A stretch of DNA of 64,000 nt, from the NCBI GenBank assembly GCA_019359675.1, contig JAHHGX010000091.1, positions 310,001 to 374,000 of the forward strand, read 5' to 3'. Below the pieces are notes generated by a model. That model made no database searches, was not told the DNA's origin, and saw only the letters and a list, made by a program, of their open reading frames with translations. Within the stretch, counting starts at the first letter, position 1, and each line of letters opens with the position of its first letter. A program made the translations under genes and the position numbers. The stretch comes from Calothrix sp. FI2-JRJ7. Its GTDB lineage: Bacteria > Cyanobacteriota > Cyanobacteriia > Cyanobacteriales > Nostocaceae. Positions 33,328 to 45,538 of this stretch are shown in pieces.

Positions 33328-34650
33328 ATGCTTAAAACTCCAACGATTATCGAAAAACTATTTGCGGTGCTTTCCCTGTTCTTTTCCACAACTGCGGTAG
33401 TGCCTGTTCTTTTGGACAGTGAAGATGTTGCTGTTAATACCCCAGACCCGTATAGTCCTTTGATTTTCATGGGCATTTATGCGGTTACGTTAGTGTTAAT
33501 TGCGTTTCAATATCCAAGTTTTCAGCGTGTTGTGAGTTATGATATTTGGGTTTGGCTGCTCGTTGGAATTGCCATTGCGTCGATGTTGTGGACAGTGGCG
33601 CCTGATATTACAACTCGGAGAAGTATTTTACTGTTAGGGACAAGTTTATTTGGCACGTATTTGGCTATACGGTTTAGTCTACGCGAACAACTACAACTGC
33701 TAGCTTGTGCTTGTGGACTAGTAGTAGTACTAAGTTTTGTGTTTGCGATAGCACTTCCGTTCTATGGCGTAATGAGCGTTCAAGAAGGAGGTGTTCACGC
33801 AGGTGCATGGCGAGGAGTAATGACGCATAAAAATATTTTGGGTCGAGTTTCAGTGTTAAGTAACATAGTATTTTTGTTCACTGCACTTGGCACGACAACA
33901 AAATACAATTATCAGTGGCTATGTTGGGTTGGTTATGGTTTATCGGTAGCATTGATAATACTTTGCACGTCAAAAACAGCAATCATTGCATGTATTGTGC
34001 TAACTGTAACATTCTTACTTTACAGGTCATGGCGATGGAACTACTCTTATGTCATTCCTTTTACAATTGGCATCGTACTTGTAGTTGGGAGTGGAGGTAT
34101 ATTGATAATCGATAATCTTGATGTTATTGCGGGTGCAGTTGGACGTGACCTAACATTAACAGGACGTACTGATATATGGTCGGTGATGCTTGAAAAAATT
34201 GCCGAACGTCCTCTGATTGGCTATGGATTTAATGCGTTTTGGCGTGATTGGGATAGTGAACTGACCGCTTCGGTTTGGCGGGAGTTGGCATGGGAGTGTC
34301 CTTATGGTCACAACGGGATGATGGACTTGCTAGCGGAATTAGGTATTCCCGCATTAATCGCATTTGCATGTAGTTACTTGATAGCTGTTTTCAAAAGTAT
34401 TAAGCTTCTGCGAACAACACAGAATGTTGAAGGGATATGGCATTTGGTCTATCTGACTTTTCTATTTATTTATAACGTTAGTGAAAGTACATTGTTAGCA
34501 ACTAACAGTATTTTTTGGATAATTTACGTTTCAACGGCGTTTAGTGTGTCAATTAACTTAGAGCAGTCGCAAGTCTATAAATATGCAACTGCAATTAGTA
34601 ATGATGAATGGTTTGAATTAACAGCATCGAATACTGATGGGGAGGTTTAA
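33328..34650 (+). CDS. O-antigen ligase / polymerase family membrane protein
   Basis: 440 residues, about ten or more hydrophobic segments. The Wzy_C/WaaL features are a large periplasmic loop with GAWRGVMTHKNILGRVSVLS (about 160-180) and TGRTDIWSVMLEKIAERPL (about 275-295), then IGYGFNAFWRDW. These proteins polymerise or ligate lipid-linked sugar repeats at the periplasmic face. It is the first gene of the rightward arm and is followed after 3 bases by a GT2 glycosyltransferase. Start ATG chosen for the first hydrophobic segment; the upstream leader has AAGAAG. Confidence 0.9.
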   Translation: MLKTPTIIEKLFAVLSLFFSTTAVVPVLLDSEDVAVNTPDPYSPLIFMGIYAVTLVLIAFQYPSFQRVVSYDIWVWLLVGIAIASMLWTVAPDITTRRSILLLGTSLFGTYLAIRFSLREQLQLLACACGLVVVLSFVFAIALPFYGVMSVQEGGVHAGAWRGVMTHKNILGRVSVLSNIVFLFTALGTTTKYNYQWLCWVGYGLSVALIILCTSKTAIIACIVLTVTFLLYRSWRWNYSYVIPFTIGIVLVVGSGGILIIDNLDVIAGAVGRDLTLTGRTDIWSVMLEKIAERPLIGYGFNAFWRDWDSELTASVWRELAWECPYGHNGMMDLLAELGIPALIAFACSYLIAVFKSIKLLRTTQNVEGIWHLVYLTFLFIYNVSESTLLATNSIFWIIYVSTAFSVSINLEQSQVYKYATAISNDEWFELTASNTDGEV

Positions 34651-34653
34651 CGA

Positions 34654-35580
34654 ATGTTAGTTACTATATGCATTGCTTCTTATAAGCGTCCATCCGGACT
34701 GGAACGTTTACTATTAGGGTTAAAGGAGCTTACCTTCAAAAAATCTGACGCACCTAATATTGAAGTTATTGTAGTTGATAATGACATCACAGGTTCGGCG
34801 CATGAAGTCTGTGCGAACATCGAAGCTGATTTTCCTTGGTCGCTAAAATATTGTGTTGAAGAACGACGAGGTATTTCCTACGCGCGTAATCGTGCAGTTG
34901 CATCAAGGAGCGAAAATACAAATTTTCTAGCTTTTATTGATGATGATGAGGTTCCTGATAAGTTCTGGTTAGATGAATTACTGTTTGTCCAACAAACTTA
35001 CAATGCGGACATAGTGACAGGGCCAGTAATACCTCACTTTATGAAGTCGGATATTCCGCAATGGGTCACTAAGGGTAAATTTTTTGAGCCACGTTGCTAT
35101 CCTACTGGTCATGAACTCGAAGTTGCAGCTACTAACAATGTTTTGATTTGCAGTCATGCTTTAGAGCAAATCAATAAATTTGATGAACGCTTTGCATTAA
35201 CTGGTGGAGAAGATTCACACTTTTTCATGCGTCTTAAGCTTGCAGGAAATAAGTTTATTTGGGCACAGGAGGCATTAGTTCATGAATGGATACCTCCAAC
35301 TCGCACTACAGTTCAATGGGTTTTGCAACGTGGTTATTTTGGTTGGAGTATTCATAGTTGCTGTGAACGCGAACTTTATCCTTCGATTTCAGTGATTAGT
35401 ATACGTGTTCTAAAAGGTTTAGCACTAATTGCCAAAGGATTTTGTATGATTTTCCCCTCTGTTGTATTAGGGCAACATGCGCTAATTACAGCGTTGCTCA
35501 ATGTTTACAGGGGTATTGGCACTATTGCTGGATTGATTGGAGTTCGATATCAAGCTTATAAAACTACACATGGAGTTTGA
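34654..35580 (+). CDS. Family 2 glycosyltransferase
   Basis: 308 residues. GT-A elements: VTICIASYKRPSGLERLLLG, VIVVDNDITGSA, FIDDDEVPDKFWLDEL (DDD metal site) and the acceptor-side GGEDSHFFMRLKLAG. No membrane anchor except a possible hydrophobic stretch near 250-275 (VLKGLALIAKGFCMIFPSVV). It adds one sugar to the growing repeat unit; donor and acceptor cannot be deduced. Spaced 3 bases from the ligase-like gene and 9 bases from the next glycosyltransferase, so all lie in one operon. Confidence 0.9.
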   Translation: MLVTICIASYKRPSGLERLLLGLKELTFKKSDAPNIEVIVVDNDITGSAHEVCANIEADFPWSLKYCVEERRGISYARNRAVASRSENTNFLAFIDDDEVPDKFWLDELLFVQQTYNADIVTGPVIPHFMKSDIPQWVTKGKFFEPRCYPTGHELEVAATNNVLICSHALEQINKFDERFALTGGEDSHFFMRLKLAGNKFIWAQEALVHEWIPPTRTTVQWVLQRGYFGWSIHSCCERELYPSISVISIRVLKGLALIAKGFCMIFPSVVLGQHALITALLNVYRGIGTIAGLIGVRYQAYKTTHGV

Positions 35581-35589
35581 TATAAAAGC

Positions 35590-36771
35590 ATGAAAATTTT
35601 GTATTTAACAACGGTTCTTCCCAGTTCTAAAAAAACAGGAGGTGAAATTGCTTCACAAAGTTTCATTGATGTATTAGAACAAAATGGACATGAAGTAGTT
35701 ATTGTTGGTTATCATCGACTTGGTGATACTGATGTCAAAAAAACAAACGAAGTTGTTGTAGGCGCCCGTTGCATAGAAACCCATAAATCTTCTCTATCTC
35801 CATTACTATGGATGGGCAGCAGCTTGTTGAGAAACTTGCCTTACTCTTCTACAAAATATTACTCATCAGAATATATTGGAATTGTCAATCTACTTTTAGA
35901 TAGAGATGATTATGAGATTATAATTATCGACCATGCTCAAATTGGATGGATAACTAATTTACTAACGCAAAATCAAATCCATAAAAAAAGCAAAATTATA
36001 TTTGTAGCTCACAATGTTGAGCATGAAGTTTATTTAGCTCAATATCGCAGTGCGCGAAACTTACTATCTAAGCAAATTTATTCACGCGAAGCACATCTAA
36101 TTAAAAAGAGCGAAGATACATTAGCAAGTATAGCCCACCAAGTTTGGACGTTTACTCAGCATGATTCAAAGTACTTTCATGCACTCAATCCACATTCTAC
36201 AGTTTTTGATTTACCTTCTAGCTTAACTCCAACCTACAAACCCTCACATTACCAGAATCAGAACAAATTTGACATTGGTATTATTGGTAGCTGGACTTGG
36301 AAAGCTAATTTATTGGGTTTGAAGTGGTTTTTTCAAACTGTTTACCCATGTTTACCCAAACATATATCAATACATGTTGCCGGAAAAGGCGCCGAATGGT
36401 TACGTGATGAGTACACTAATGTTGAATATTGTGGTTTTGTACCAAATGCTCAAGCATTCATGGCACAGTCTAAAGTCATCGCTATTCCCTCAGTAGCAGG
36501 TGGTGGTGTTCAGATTAAAACACTTGATGCAATCGCATCTGGTTTGCCAATAGTTGCCACTCCTACTGCTCTGCGAGGCATTCTTGGCTATCCATCTTTT
36601 GTTAAAGTCGCTCTTACACCTGATGAATTTGCCTATACTTTGGTTGATTTGTTAGAAGTTAGCAACTTTAGTGAAGACACTTCTCACAAGCTTTTTGACG
36701 AACGTCTTCAATGGCTACAGTCAAGACAGCAAAAATTTGTTACAAAAGTTACAAACGCTATCAATGACTAA
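35590..36771 (+). CDS. Family 4-like glycosyltransferase
   Basis: 393 residues with the GT-B two-domain layout. N-terminal: ILYLTTVLPSSKKTGGEIAS. C-terminal: FDIGIIGSWTWKANLLGLKW, HVAGKGAEWLRDEY, MAQSKVIAIPSVAGGGVQIK and TLDAIASGLPIVATP, which line the nucleotide-sugar site. Retaining transfer of a sugar in assembly of the polysaccharide repeat is expected. No membrane segment. Next gene is 31 bases downstream. Confidence 0.88.
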   Translation: MKILYLTTVLPSSKKTGGEIASQSFIDVLEQNGHEVVIVGYHRLGDTDVKKTNEVVVGARCIETHKSSLSPLLWMGSSLLRNLPYSSTKYYSSEYIGIVNLLLDRDDYEIIIIDHAQIGWITNLLTQNQIHKKSKIIFVAHNVEHEVYLAQYRSARNLLSKQIYSREAHLIKKSEDTLASIAHQVWTFTQHDSKYFHALNPHSTVFDLPSSLTPTYKPSHYQNQNKFDIGIIGSWTWKANLLGLKWFFQTVYPCLPKHISIHVAGKGAEWLRDEYTNVEYCGFVPNAQAFMAQSKVIAIPSVAGGGVQIKTLDAIASGLPIVATPTALRGILGYPSFVKVALTPDEFAYTLVDLLEVSNFSEDTSHKLFDERLQWLQSRQQKFVTKVTNAIND

Positions 36772-36802
36772 ATAAACAACTAGCAATAAATCACGGTTTG
36801 AT

Positions 36803-37978
36803 ATGTCACCTAATATTTATAATCATCTAACCAGCAACTATTTTGATAGTACATCAGAGTATAATTCTAACGGTAAAGCACGCATTCTAATTGCATCAAT
36901 GCGCGGTTTTCATGCTGAAGCATATCGTTCAGCGGAATTTGAGTTTGAAGATGCGATTTGTGAATTTGATAGTGCCGATGTATTGGTGCCAGTACTTAAT
37001 TCTAATTTCACAAACAAAGTATATAAACCTTTAGCAAATTATCTTGCCGTAAAAGCAGACAGAAAAGAATGGCTCCAATCTGGCTGTATGACATCACGTG
37101 TTGAACAAGAGTATGACTTGTTTTTTTTCATCTGCCAGCACTATTGGGATATTACGTGTATCAACTCGATTAAGGGATGGCGAGAAAAATGTCGTCAAGC
37201 AGTATTATGGATTGACGAAATATGGGTTAAAGAACTGAGCAATCCGAAAACAAGAGTATGTTTAGAACTTTTGAAAGAATTTAATTATATTTTCACAACT
37301 CAAAAAGCTAGCGCTAAAGCCATTTCTGATTTAATCCATCGTCCTTGCTATTCAATTCCTTACGCTGTTGATGCACTTCAATTTTGCCCTGTGACTACTG
37401 AGGTACAAAGGAGTATCGATATTTACAGCATTGGGCGCCGTTCTCCGATAGTGCATCAGTCATTGCTTGAGTTTGCTAAAGAGCAGAATTTACTATATTT
37501 ACATGACACCCTTAAAGGTCTGCAAATGAATCACTATAAAGAACACCGAAAGCTTTATAGTGATTTGATTAAGCGCAGTCGTTACTTCATTGCAAATAAA
37601 GCAAAATTTGATACACCAGAACAAACTGGTGGACAAGAAGAATTAGGTTCACGCTTCTTTGAGGGTGCAGCAGGAGGTGCAGTCATGATTGGCATACCTC
37701 CAAACTGCGAAGCTTTTAGTGAATACTTTGATTGGGAGGACGTTGTGATTCCGATTGCTTATGACACAAATAATTTAGGTGATATTATTTGTGAATTGAA
37801 TACACAACCTGAGCGTTTGCATAAAATCCGACAAAATAATGTAGTCAATACACTTTTACGAAACGATTGGGTGTATCGTTGGGAGAAAATATTAGAAAAA
37901 GTCGGGCTTGATGTTACGCCTAAAATGGTATCAAGAAAAGCATATTTATACACCTTAGCGCAATTGCATAAAAATTGA
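36803..37978 (+). CDS. Glycosyltransferase family 1-type protein (CgeB/YkvP-like)
   Basis: 391 residues. A GT-B fold lacking the usual opening; the C-terminal glycosyl transferase domain shows ELGSRFFEGAAGGAVMIGIP, EYFDWEDVVIPIAYDTN and LLRNDWVYRWEKIL. This pattern is that of the CgeB/YkvP-like glycosyltransferase family found in exopolysaccharide and spore-surface gene sets. It is the last gene of the rightward arm and ends 41 bases before the convergent WecG-like gene, with a 30-base palindrome in between. Activity inferred from the fold. Confidence 0.75.
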   Translation: MSPNIYNHLTSNYFDSTSEYNSNGKARILIASMRGFHAEAYRSAEFEFEDAICEFDSADVLVPVLNSNFTNKVYKPLANYLAVKADRKEWLQSGCMTSRVEQEYDLFFFICQHYWDITCINSIKGWREKCRQAVLWIDEIWVKELSNPKTRVCLELLKEFNYIFTTQKASAKAISDLIHRPCYSIPYAVDALQFCPVTTEVQRSIDIYSIGRRSPIVHQSLLEFAKEQNLLYLHDTLKGLQMNHYKEHRKLYSDLIKRSRYFIANKAKFDTPEQTGGQEELGSRFFEGAAGGAVMIGIPPNCEAFSEYFDWEDVVIPIAYDTNNLGDIICELNTQPERLHKIRQNNVVNTLLRNDWVYRWEKILEKVGLDVTPKMVSRKAYLYTLAQLHKN

Positions 37979-37981
37979 AAT

Positions 37982-38011
37982 TGTAAAGACGTTACATGTA
38001 ACATCTCTACA
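37982..38011. terminator. TGTARAGACGT palindrome between convergent genes
   Basis: 30-base imperfect palindrome: TGTAAAGACGTTACAT and its partner TGTAACATCTCTACA. It sits inside the 41-base gap between stops at 37978 and 38020 and is well placed to terminate both arms. It belongs to a dispersed family also seen at 55921-55950, 57377-57404 and 60123-60152. Confidence 0.7.
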
Positions 38012-38019
38012 TTTTCTTG

Positions 38020-38823
38020 TTAATATTTACCTGCGGTGTGCCAAGAATTACGGCTATCTTTAGAATTTTTCTTAAGATAGTCTTTTGTAAGGTAAAAATT
38101 TAACTTTTGTTTTAAAATTAAAAATAAAAAGGGGATATCTTCGATTAAATAACGTTTCCACAGTCTTTTTGGCTCACACAGCAATCTAAACAGCCATTCA
38201 AACCCAGTCTGACTAATCCATTTTGGTGCCCGTTTCATATTTCCTGCTTCAAAATCAATTGTTGCGCCAAGTGCCATAGAAATTTTGATGTTTTGCAATT
38301 GCTCCTTGTATTTACATATCCATTTCTCTTGTTTTGGGGCGCCAACTCCTATGACTAAAACAGTGGCGCCAGAATTATTTATAATTTCAAGAATTTTCTG
38401 ACATTCTAAATCGTTGTTTTCAAACCCAAAGCTTGGTGAATAAGAGCCAACAACAATATTTCTACCAATTTTATGGTTGATATTCTGCTGTGCTTGAGCA
38501 GCAACTCCTTCTCTGGCGCCTAAAAGAAATATTTTAATGCTTTCATTTTGCTGATGGTGAGTATAGAAAGCTGGTAATAAGTCAGAGCCAGAAATTTTTT
38601 CGCGTAGAGGAGTACCCAATAGCCTAGCCGCTAAGAGGAGTATCTGACTATCACATACTTTATAGTTACTAACACTATAAGCTTGGACGAATTCTGGGTC
38701 TTTTTGCAGCTTCATCAAATGGTCTACATTAGGCGTAAATACAATACCTGATTGTAGGGTATCTAAAAATTCTACCTTTGATAAATTGTCAATTTCTAAG
38801 TTCAGTATTTTAACTTTATTCAT
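38020..38823 (-). CDS. WecG/TagA/CpsF family glycosyltransferase
   Basis: 267 residues. Family pattern: FTPNVDHLMKLQKDPEFVQA, DSQILLLAARLLG, GSDLLPAF, IFLLGAREGVAAQAQQNI and VLVIGVGAPKQEKWI (with the conserved PKQE). This GT26 group includes UDP-ManNAc transferases that add the second sugar to lipid-linked acceptors. C-terminal helices (FEWLFRLLCEPKRLWKRYLI) bind the membrane. It is convergent with the rightward glycosyltransferase operon and likely works on the same polysaccharide. Confidence 0.9.
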   Translation of the reverse strand: MNKVKILNLEIDNLSKVEFLDTLQSGIVFTPNVDHLMKLQKDPEFVQAYSVSNYKVCDSQILLLAARLLGTPLREKISGSDLLPAFYTHHQQNESIKIFLLGAREGVAAQAQQNINHKIGRNIVVGSYSPSFGFENNDLECQKILEIINNSGATVLVIGVGAPKQEKWICKYKEQLQNIKISMALGATIDFEAGNMKRAPKWISQTGFEWLFRLLCEPKRLWKRYLIEDIPFLFLILKQKLNFYLTKDYLKKNSKDSRNSWHTAGKY

Positions 38824-39748
38824 GGTAGAACGCTGTTCATGTGATAATTAAGGTTAAAGGTTTAGTGCAAAGAGTGAAATAGTTTTAAGCAAACATAAAT
38901 TGTTATGAGGAGATATTTGCTTGACGCGAATATTATTTGTTATCGTTTCTATTAATGAATTGTAAAAACTCAGTTAATAAGCATTGATAATTTTCTAATG
39001 TCTCAATGTTAAATTAGCATATTTATTTAGGTATTCATATATATTTTTTCTGCTTTTTACAAAAAATACATAATAAAATACTGGTTATTATCGAATAAAA
39101 TGCTGTTATTACGTCGTTTCAGGATTTTTTTTAAATGAATCTACTGATGTCTTCATGAAATTTTCGTAAAGTCTTATTCCTAAAGATAGATAAACTTCTC
39201 CTGATAAAGAACAGACAAAATTTCTAGTTAATAAAAATTAAAAGTTACAACTTATATACAGAGAATATCTAAAATATAATCATTACACTATTCATTACCT
39301 ATGTTATGTAAGATGTATTTTAAATATATTTAGAAAATCAACAATAATATCAAAGATGGAACAGAAGTTATTTTTGTTACAAAATAAACTTAATGCAAGC
39401 TTTGATTAATCAACAAAAAATACTATTTGATTGATTATAAAGTAAAAACTATAACGAGTATAACTATATAGGTATTTATCAATATTTTATGTTAATAATA
39501 TAAACATGATTGCTATGTGTTCCAGTTTGATAGTGAAGTAAACATGTATCACAAGAATATACTAAGTTTTGTCAACCGTATAATCACTGTTATATGTCAG
39601 TACTTTCTGGTAGCAAATTTTAGATTTACTAGTCTCCGAGACGATGTTGAAATTAAATTTATGGTGTTAAATATTGAATATTGCTAAAAATCGCAGTCTA
39701 GCAATTAAACTTAATAATTGGTGTGACAGTATTTTTTGAGGAGTGAAC
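38824..39748. other. Long AT-rich intergenic region
   Basis: 925 bases, no gene recognised. Very low GC and long A/T runs. It must contain the promoter of the barrel gene (39749) with a good GAGGAG ribosome site at the end and the promoter of the leftward GT26 gene. No inverted repeats of note. Confidence 0.5.
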
Positions 39749-40468
39749 GTGAAAAGTATTTTTTCTCGCAACGGAATTTTTTGCGCTTTAGGTCTAACGT
39801 CTATGGTGCTGCTAGCAAGTACCAATGTCCAAGCTGAAACGGCGCCCACAAGTGCCCAAAAGCTGAATAATGCTTTAAAGCGCGCGCATAACTTAGCGGT
39901 AACACCTGTTCCAGGAACAACAGCAACAACTTCTGCTGCGTTAATGCAACAAGAAGTGACAACTCCAGTTCAACAGTCAGAACAAACCCAGCAACAAACG
40001 ACTAAACAAGTAGCACAAGCAGATATCGACCCAGGTCGAACAACTCGTGGTGGCTCTAGTTATGTTGGTGTGGCAGGTAATATTGGTCTTGGTGGTGGAG
40101 ATTCAGCACTAGGAGATGGTAACTTTGCTGTGATGAGTAAAGTCGGGTTGACAAGAACTTTTTCAGTGCGACCTGCGGCAGTTTTTGGTAATAACACAGC
40201 TATTTTGATTCCTGTCACCTATGATTTTTCTCTACAGCAACCTGATGACCCATTTGTAGAACCATTACCAATTGCTCCTTATGTTGGAGTTGGTGGCGCC
40301 ATTAAAACAGGTGGTGATAACTCACAAATCGCATTCCTGGTGACAGGTGGAGTTGATTTTCCACTAACTCAACAATTTACAGCAACCGCAGCAATCAACG
40401 CCGGATTTTTTGACCAAACTGATGTTGGACTTTTAATTGGTGTTGGTTATAACTTTGGCGGATTTTAA
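39749..40468 (+). CDS. Outer-membrane beta-barrel protein
   Basis: 239 residues from the GTG at 39749 (MKSIFSRNGIF), chosen because GAGGAG ends about 6 bases upstream; a GTG at 39743 is too close to it. The N-terminal hydrophobic segment (FCALGLTSMVLLASTNVQAE) is a signal peptide with a likely site after VQA. The next ~70 residues are Thr/Gln-rich and flexible. From about 95 the sequence alternates as in a beta barrel (YVGVAGNIGLGGG, FAVMSKVGLTRTFSVRPAAV) and ends in GVGYNFGGF, with the terminal Phe recognised by outer-membrane insertases. Function not deduced. Single gene preceded by a 925-base AT-rich region. Confidence 0.8.
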   Translation: MKSIFSRNGIFCALGLTSMVLLASTNVQAETAPTSAQKLNNALKRAHNLAVTPVPGTTATTSAALMQQEVTTPVQQSEQTQQQTTKQVAQADIDPGRTTRGGSSYVGVAGNIGLGGGDSALGDGNFAVMSKVGLTRTFSVRPAAVFGNNTAILIPVTYDFSLQQPDDPFVEPLPIAPYVGVGGAIKTGGDNSQIAFLVTGGVDFPLTQQFTATAAINAGFFDQTDVGLLIGVGYNFGGF

Positions 40469-40471
40469 TTA

Positions 40472-40558
40472 AGTTAGGAGTTAAAAGTTAGGATTTATGA
40501 ATTAAGATTTGCATTTCTAACTCATAACTCCTAACTCATAACTCCTAACTCATAACTT
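40472..40558. repeat. Short tandemly repeated heptamers, locus 2
   Basis: GTTAGGAGTTAAAAGTTAGG followed by a spacer and then a run of alternating ACTCATA and ACTCCTA units. Same family as 17504-17558 and 46672-46743. It sits between the barrel gene and tRNA-Ser and its opposed halves can pair. Confidence 0.88.
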
Positions 40559-40571
40559 TATTCTTTGATAC

Positions 40572-40662
40572 GGAGAGGGAGGGATTCGAACCCTCGGTAC
40601 GGAGTTACCTGCCGTACAACAGATTAGCAATCTGCCGCTTTCGACCACTCAGCCACCTCTCC
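40572..40662 (-). tRNA. trnS-GCU: tRNA-Ser (anticodon GCT)
   Basis: 91 bases on the minus strand with a long variable arm as expected for serine. Acceptor GGAGAGG / CCTCTCC, anticodon stem CAGAT / ATCTG around TGCTAAT (anticodon GCT), variable arm TACGGCAGGTAACTCCGTA, T arm GGTTCGAATCC. No encoded CCA. Confidence 0.96.
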
Positions 40663-40863
40663 AGGTGTACGAATAATAAATTTACATGATTTGAATGGCA
40701 ATGTCAATAATATTTTAAAAATAGGGAATTTTGCTTTAATGCAGGCGCTTAAATGCAAGCAACGTAAGGATAAAGAAATTCTTTTACCCTTACGCGCCTG
40801 TTGTGAATTGCATTGTAATGAGTTTGCAACGTGTTACTAATGGTTTTCTCGCTTGTAATTCTG

Positions 40864-43222
<2,359 letters not shown>

Positions 43223-43809
43223 TTACTTTACTTTCTTCAATATTTCTTAACGGTTTTGCCGTTTTCATTATACGTTGCATTCCGTTACATTTGGCATCTC
43301 TTTTACATTTAAAGCTAATTAATACCTTTATGACCCATGTAGAGACGTTGATGCTAGAACTAGTGTACTGAATAGAGGTGCCGTGTGTGACAAAAGAGAA
43401 TTAGACAACAAATTGGGAAAAGCAGGAGTCTGATAAAGCGCTTTTAACCAGTGGTGTTGGGTAAACAGGTGATGAGTAAAGACGATAATGCAAATAGCCA
43501 AGAGCAAGAAAACGAAAAACCTTCGCGTAAAGAATGCCAAACAACAATTAAAATATTAACTCAGTACGAGCGTTTAGCAAAAAAAAATTGGTAAGAAAAT
43601 AGGAGACAATCGTGTTAGCGATTGAAATTTTAGAGTGTCCAATTGCTTAATTTATAATAACAAACAAGGCGCCAATTGAAAATTTATCTCAAACCCTGTT
43701 GTTTTAAAACCTCATTCAATCCAAGCAGTATTCTGTGGTGAGGGAGAAACAGGTTCTTAGGTGTAGTTAATTATCAAGTCATAATTACCTTATATATATA
43801 ATTCATTAA
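43223..43809. other. Intergenic region upstream of crtP
   Basis: 587 bases between crtP and the truncated DUF4058 gene. It contains the crtP promoter, an isolated half-copy ATGTAGAGACGTTGAT (about 43337), and a 40-codon ORF described separately. One GGCGCC at about 43669. Nothing else recognised. Confidence 0.5.
43472..43594 (+). CDS. Possible small protein of 40 residues
   Basis: An ATG at 43472 opens 40 codons (MSKDDNANSQEQENEKPSRK, then ECQTTIKILTQYERLAKKNW) to a TAA. The composition (polar, charged, one amphipathic helix) is more protein-like than random AT-rich DNA would give, and GTGATG with AGGTG upstream is a usable start. No family is recognised. It may be spurious. Confidence 0.35.
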   Translation: MSKDDNANSQEQENEKPSRKECQTTIKILTQYERLAKKNW

Positions 43810-44346
43810 TTACAGTTGTATATCTAGTAGTGGTTCTATATGGGTTTCACGTAAAGGTAAAGCAAAAGATGGTATTGGAATTTGTAAATTAAATGGGTAT
43901 AAATCAGCTTTTGGGCGTTTAGATACTCTAATGACCAAAATTTGATAGTCACTTTGAAGGTTATATTGTACTTGTTGAATTGGCTTACCTTCTCGCAGCA
44001 AATCAATTTCGACTAAATTAGTACAACTTCCTAAAACTTGTATCCGCTTTTTTTGATATGCATTTCGCCCTTCTCCTAAACGCTTATTTTTTGGAGAAAG
44101 AATTTCAATTACTGTTATGACATCCCGTACTTCTAAGTAAGTTTCTTTGACAGTTTCAGGCATTGTAAGGTCAACCGTTACAGCTTCGACAGATGGTAAT
44201 ACAACAGCGGTACTTGCTTTTTGTGGTAATGCTGTTTTTTGCGTATTCTGCACTGCGACATCAGCGACACAGCCATAAAACTCAAACCTCCTAACTGCAA
44301 TGTGGGGAGGACCAGGCAAGGCGCCGTGAGCCGATTTATTATACAA
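43810..44346 (-). pseudogene. DUF4058 family protein, truncated at both ends
   Basis: 178 residues. The central part (about 27-178) is clearly DUF4058: ADVAVQNTQ, VTVDLTMPETVKETYLEVRD, VITVIEILSPKNKRLGEGRN, YQKKRIQVLGSCTNLVEIDL, DYQILVIRVSKRP. Intact members have ~250-270 residues; here the usual N-terminal MxxPFPGMDPYLE region is replaced by an unrelated 26-residue stretch and the C-terminal part after IEPLLDIQL is missing. The family is abundant in cyanobacteria and of unknown function. Its start overlaps the end of the PhzF gene by 8 bases. Confidence 0.7.
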
Positions 44347-45235
44347 ATTCTCCTTGAGCGACCATAATTACTTTTCCCCCTACATGTACTTCAATGGGTT
44401 CGCTTGGTGATTTTTGGTGTGCTTTGAGGAGGATTAAAGATGGCCTGTTGATTTCGTAACCTTGTTCAACACGCGTATCGATTTCATTCTTACCAAAATA
44501 TGAGTGTTCGACCAAATAACCTGCTAAACATCCGTTGGCACTGCCTGTAGCTGGGTCTTCGGGTACGCCTAGGAAGTCACAAAAGACACGTACATTTAAA
44601 TGATTCTCTGGGTAGTAAGTCTCTGGACAAAAAATTAAAATACTTTTTGCTTCGATATTTTGAATTAGGTTGTAATACTTGCCTTGATTGACTTTTGCTC
44701 TTTTTAACGATGCCAAATTCTTGAGAGGAACAATAATAAAGGGTAAACCTGTTGAAACAGCTTGTACTGGATACTTGGTATCTATTTCACTTATTTCTAT
44801 TCCCAAAACTTCCGCAATTATCTCTGTAGAAAATATTTCCTTGCTAAAAACAGGCGCCTTTTGTAGCATCCATAAATATGGTTCATTCGCTCCACTGCTG
44901 TCGATATTAACTGGTATCTGTCCAACTTGTAAATTCAAAATAACTCTTTGGACTGATTGCTTAATAACCTCTCGTTGAAGTATATAAGCCGTTCCCAAGG
45001 TTGGATGACCTGCAAAAGGAATTTCCTGGGCAGGTGTAAATATTTTAACGTTGTACCCCCCAGATACTTCTTGCTCTGAAACAATAAATGTTGTTTCTGA
45101 ATAGTTGATTTCTCTAGCTATAGCTTGCATTTGCGCCTCGGTTAAGGCGCCTGCGTTGGTAAATACAGCTAATTGATTCCCAGTATATTTAGCTTCAGCA
45201 AAAACATCAACTATGTAATATTTTAGACTAACCAT
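44339..45235 (-). CDS. PhzF-family isomerase/epimerase
   Basis: 298 residues with the two-fold diaminopimelate-epimerase-like fold. Signatures: YYIVDVFAEAKYTGNQLAVF, INYSETTFIV (with the catalytic Glu), FTPAQEIPFAGHPTLGTAYI and GVPEDPATGSANGCLAGYL. The GHP and DPATGSA motifs are the hallmarks. PhzF itself acts in phenazine biosynthesis, but most relatives have other, unknown small-molecule substrates, and no phenazine gene is nearby. ATG at 45235 is preceded by AATTCAAATGG with no strong ribosome site. Confidence 0.92.
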   Translation of the reverse strand: MVSLKYYIVDVFAEAKYTGNQLAVFTNAGALTEAQMQAIAREINYSETTFIVSEQEVSGGYNVKIFTPAQEIPFAGHPTLGTAYILQREVIKQSVQRVILNLQVGQIPVNIDSSGANEPYLWMLQKAPVFSKEIFSTEIIAEVLGIEISEIDTKYPVQAVSTGLPFIIVPLKNLASLKRAKVNQGKYYNLIQNIEAKSILIFCPETYYPENHLNVRVFCDFLGVPEDPATGSANGCLAGYLVEHSYFGKNEIDTRVEQGYEINRPSLILLKAHQKSPSEPIEVHVGGKVIMVAQGEFV

Positions 45236-45538
45236 TTGAATTAATTAAGTAAAATGACTGTTGATATTAATAGTATTTTTGCATATTTTAAAACACAAAA
45301 ATTTAGATATATAAAAAATTCAAATCAAAAAAGTCGAAAAAGTCGGGAACAAATCGAAAAGTTTTATTTGCTTGTTTAACAAGGACAAGATAATATGAAT
45401 TCTGCTGGGGATCACTCCAGTAATTTATGTCCGGCTCTGTTTGGCGCTTAGGTCTAATGTTTTCCGTAGGCTATATTTGTTCTCGGCTAGCTTCAGTTTG
45501 CACTTAATTAATTATCTCAGGAGTAGGTTTACACCCGT
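45236..45538. other. Intergenic region upstream of the RlpA-like gene
   Basis: 303 bases between divergent genes. An AGGAG at about 45520 is the likely ribosome site of the RlpA-like gene. No hairpin or gene identified. Confidence 0.5.

Noticed and set aside
43328-43540. Leftward 70-codon frame upstream of crtP
   Set aside because: A hydrophobic start is followed by composition unlike the neighbours; a small plus-strand ORF overlaps it. I could not support it.
44339-45235. PhzF-like gene considered as evidence for a phenazine cluster
   Set aside because: No other phz gene is near, and PhzF relatives are common outside phenazine pathways.
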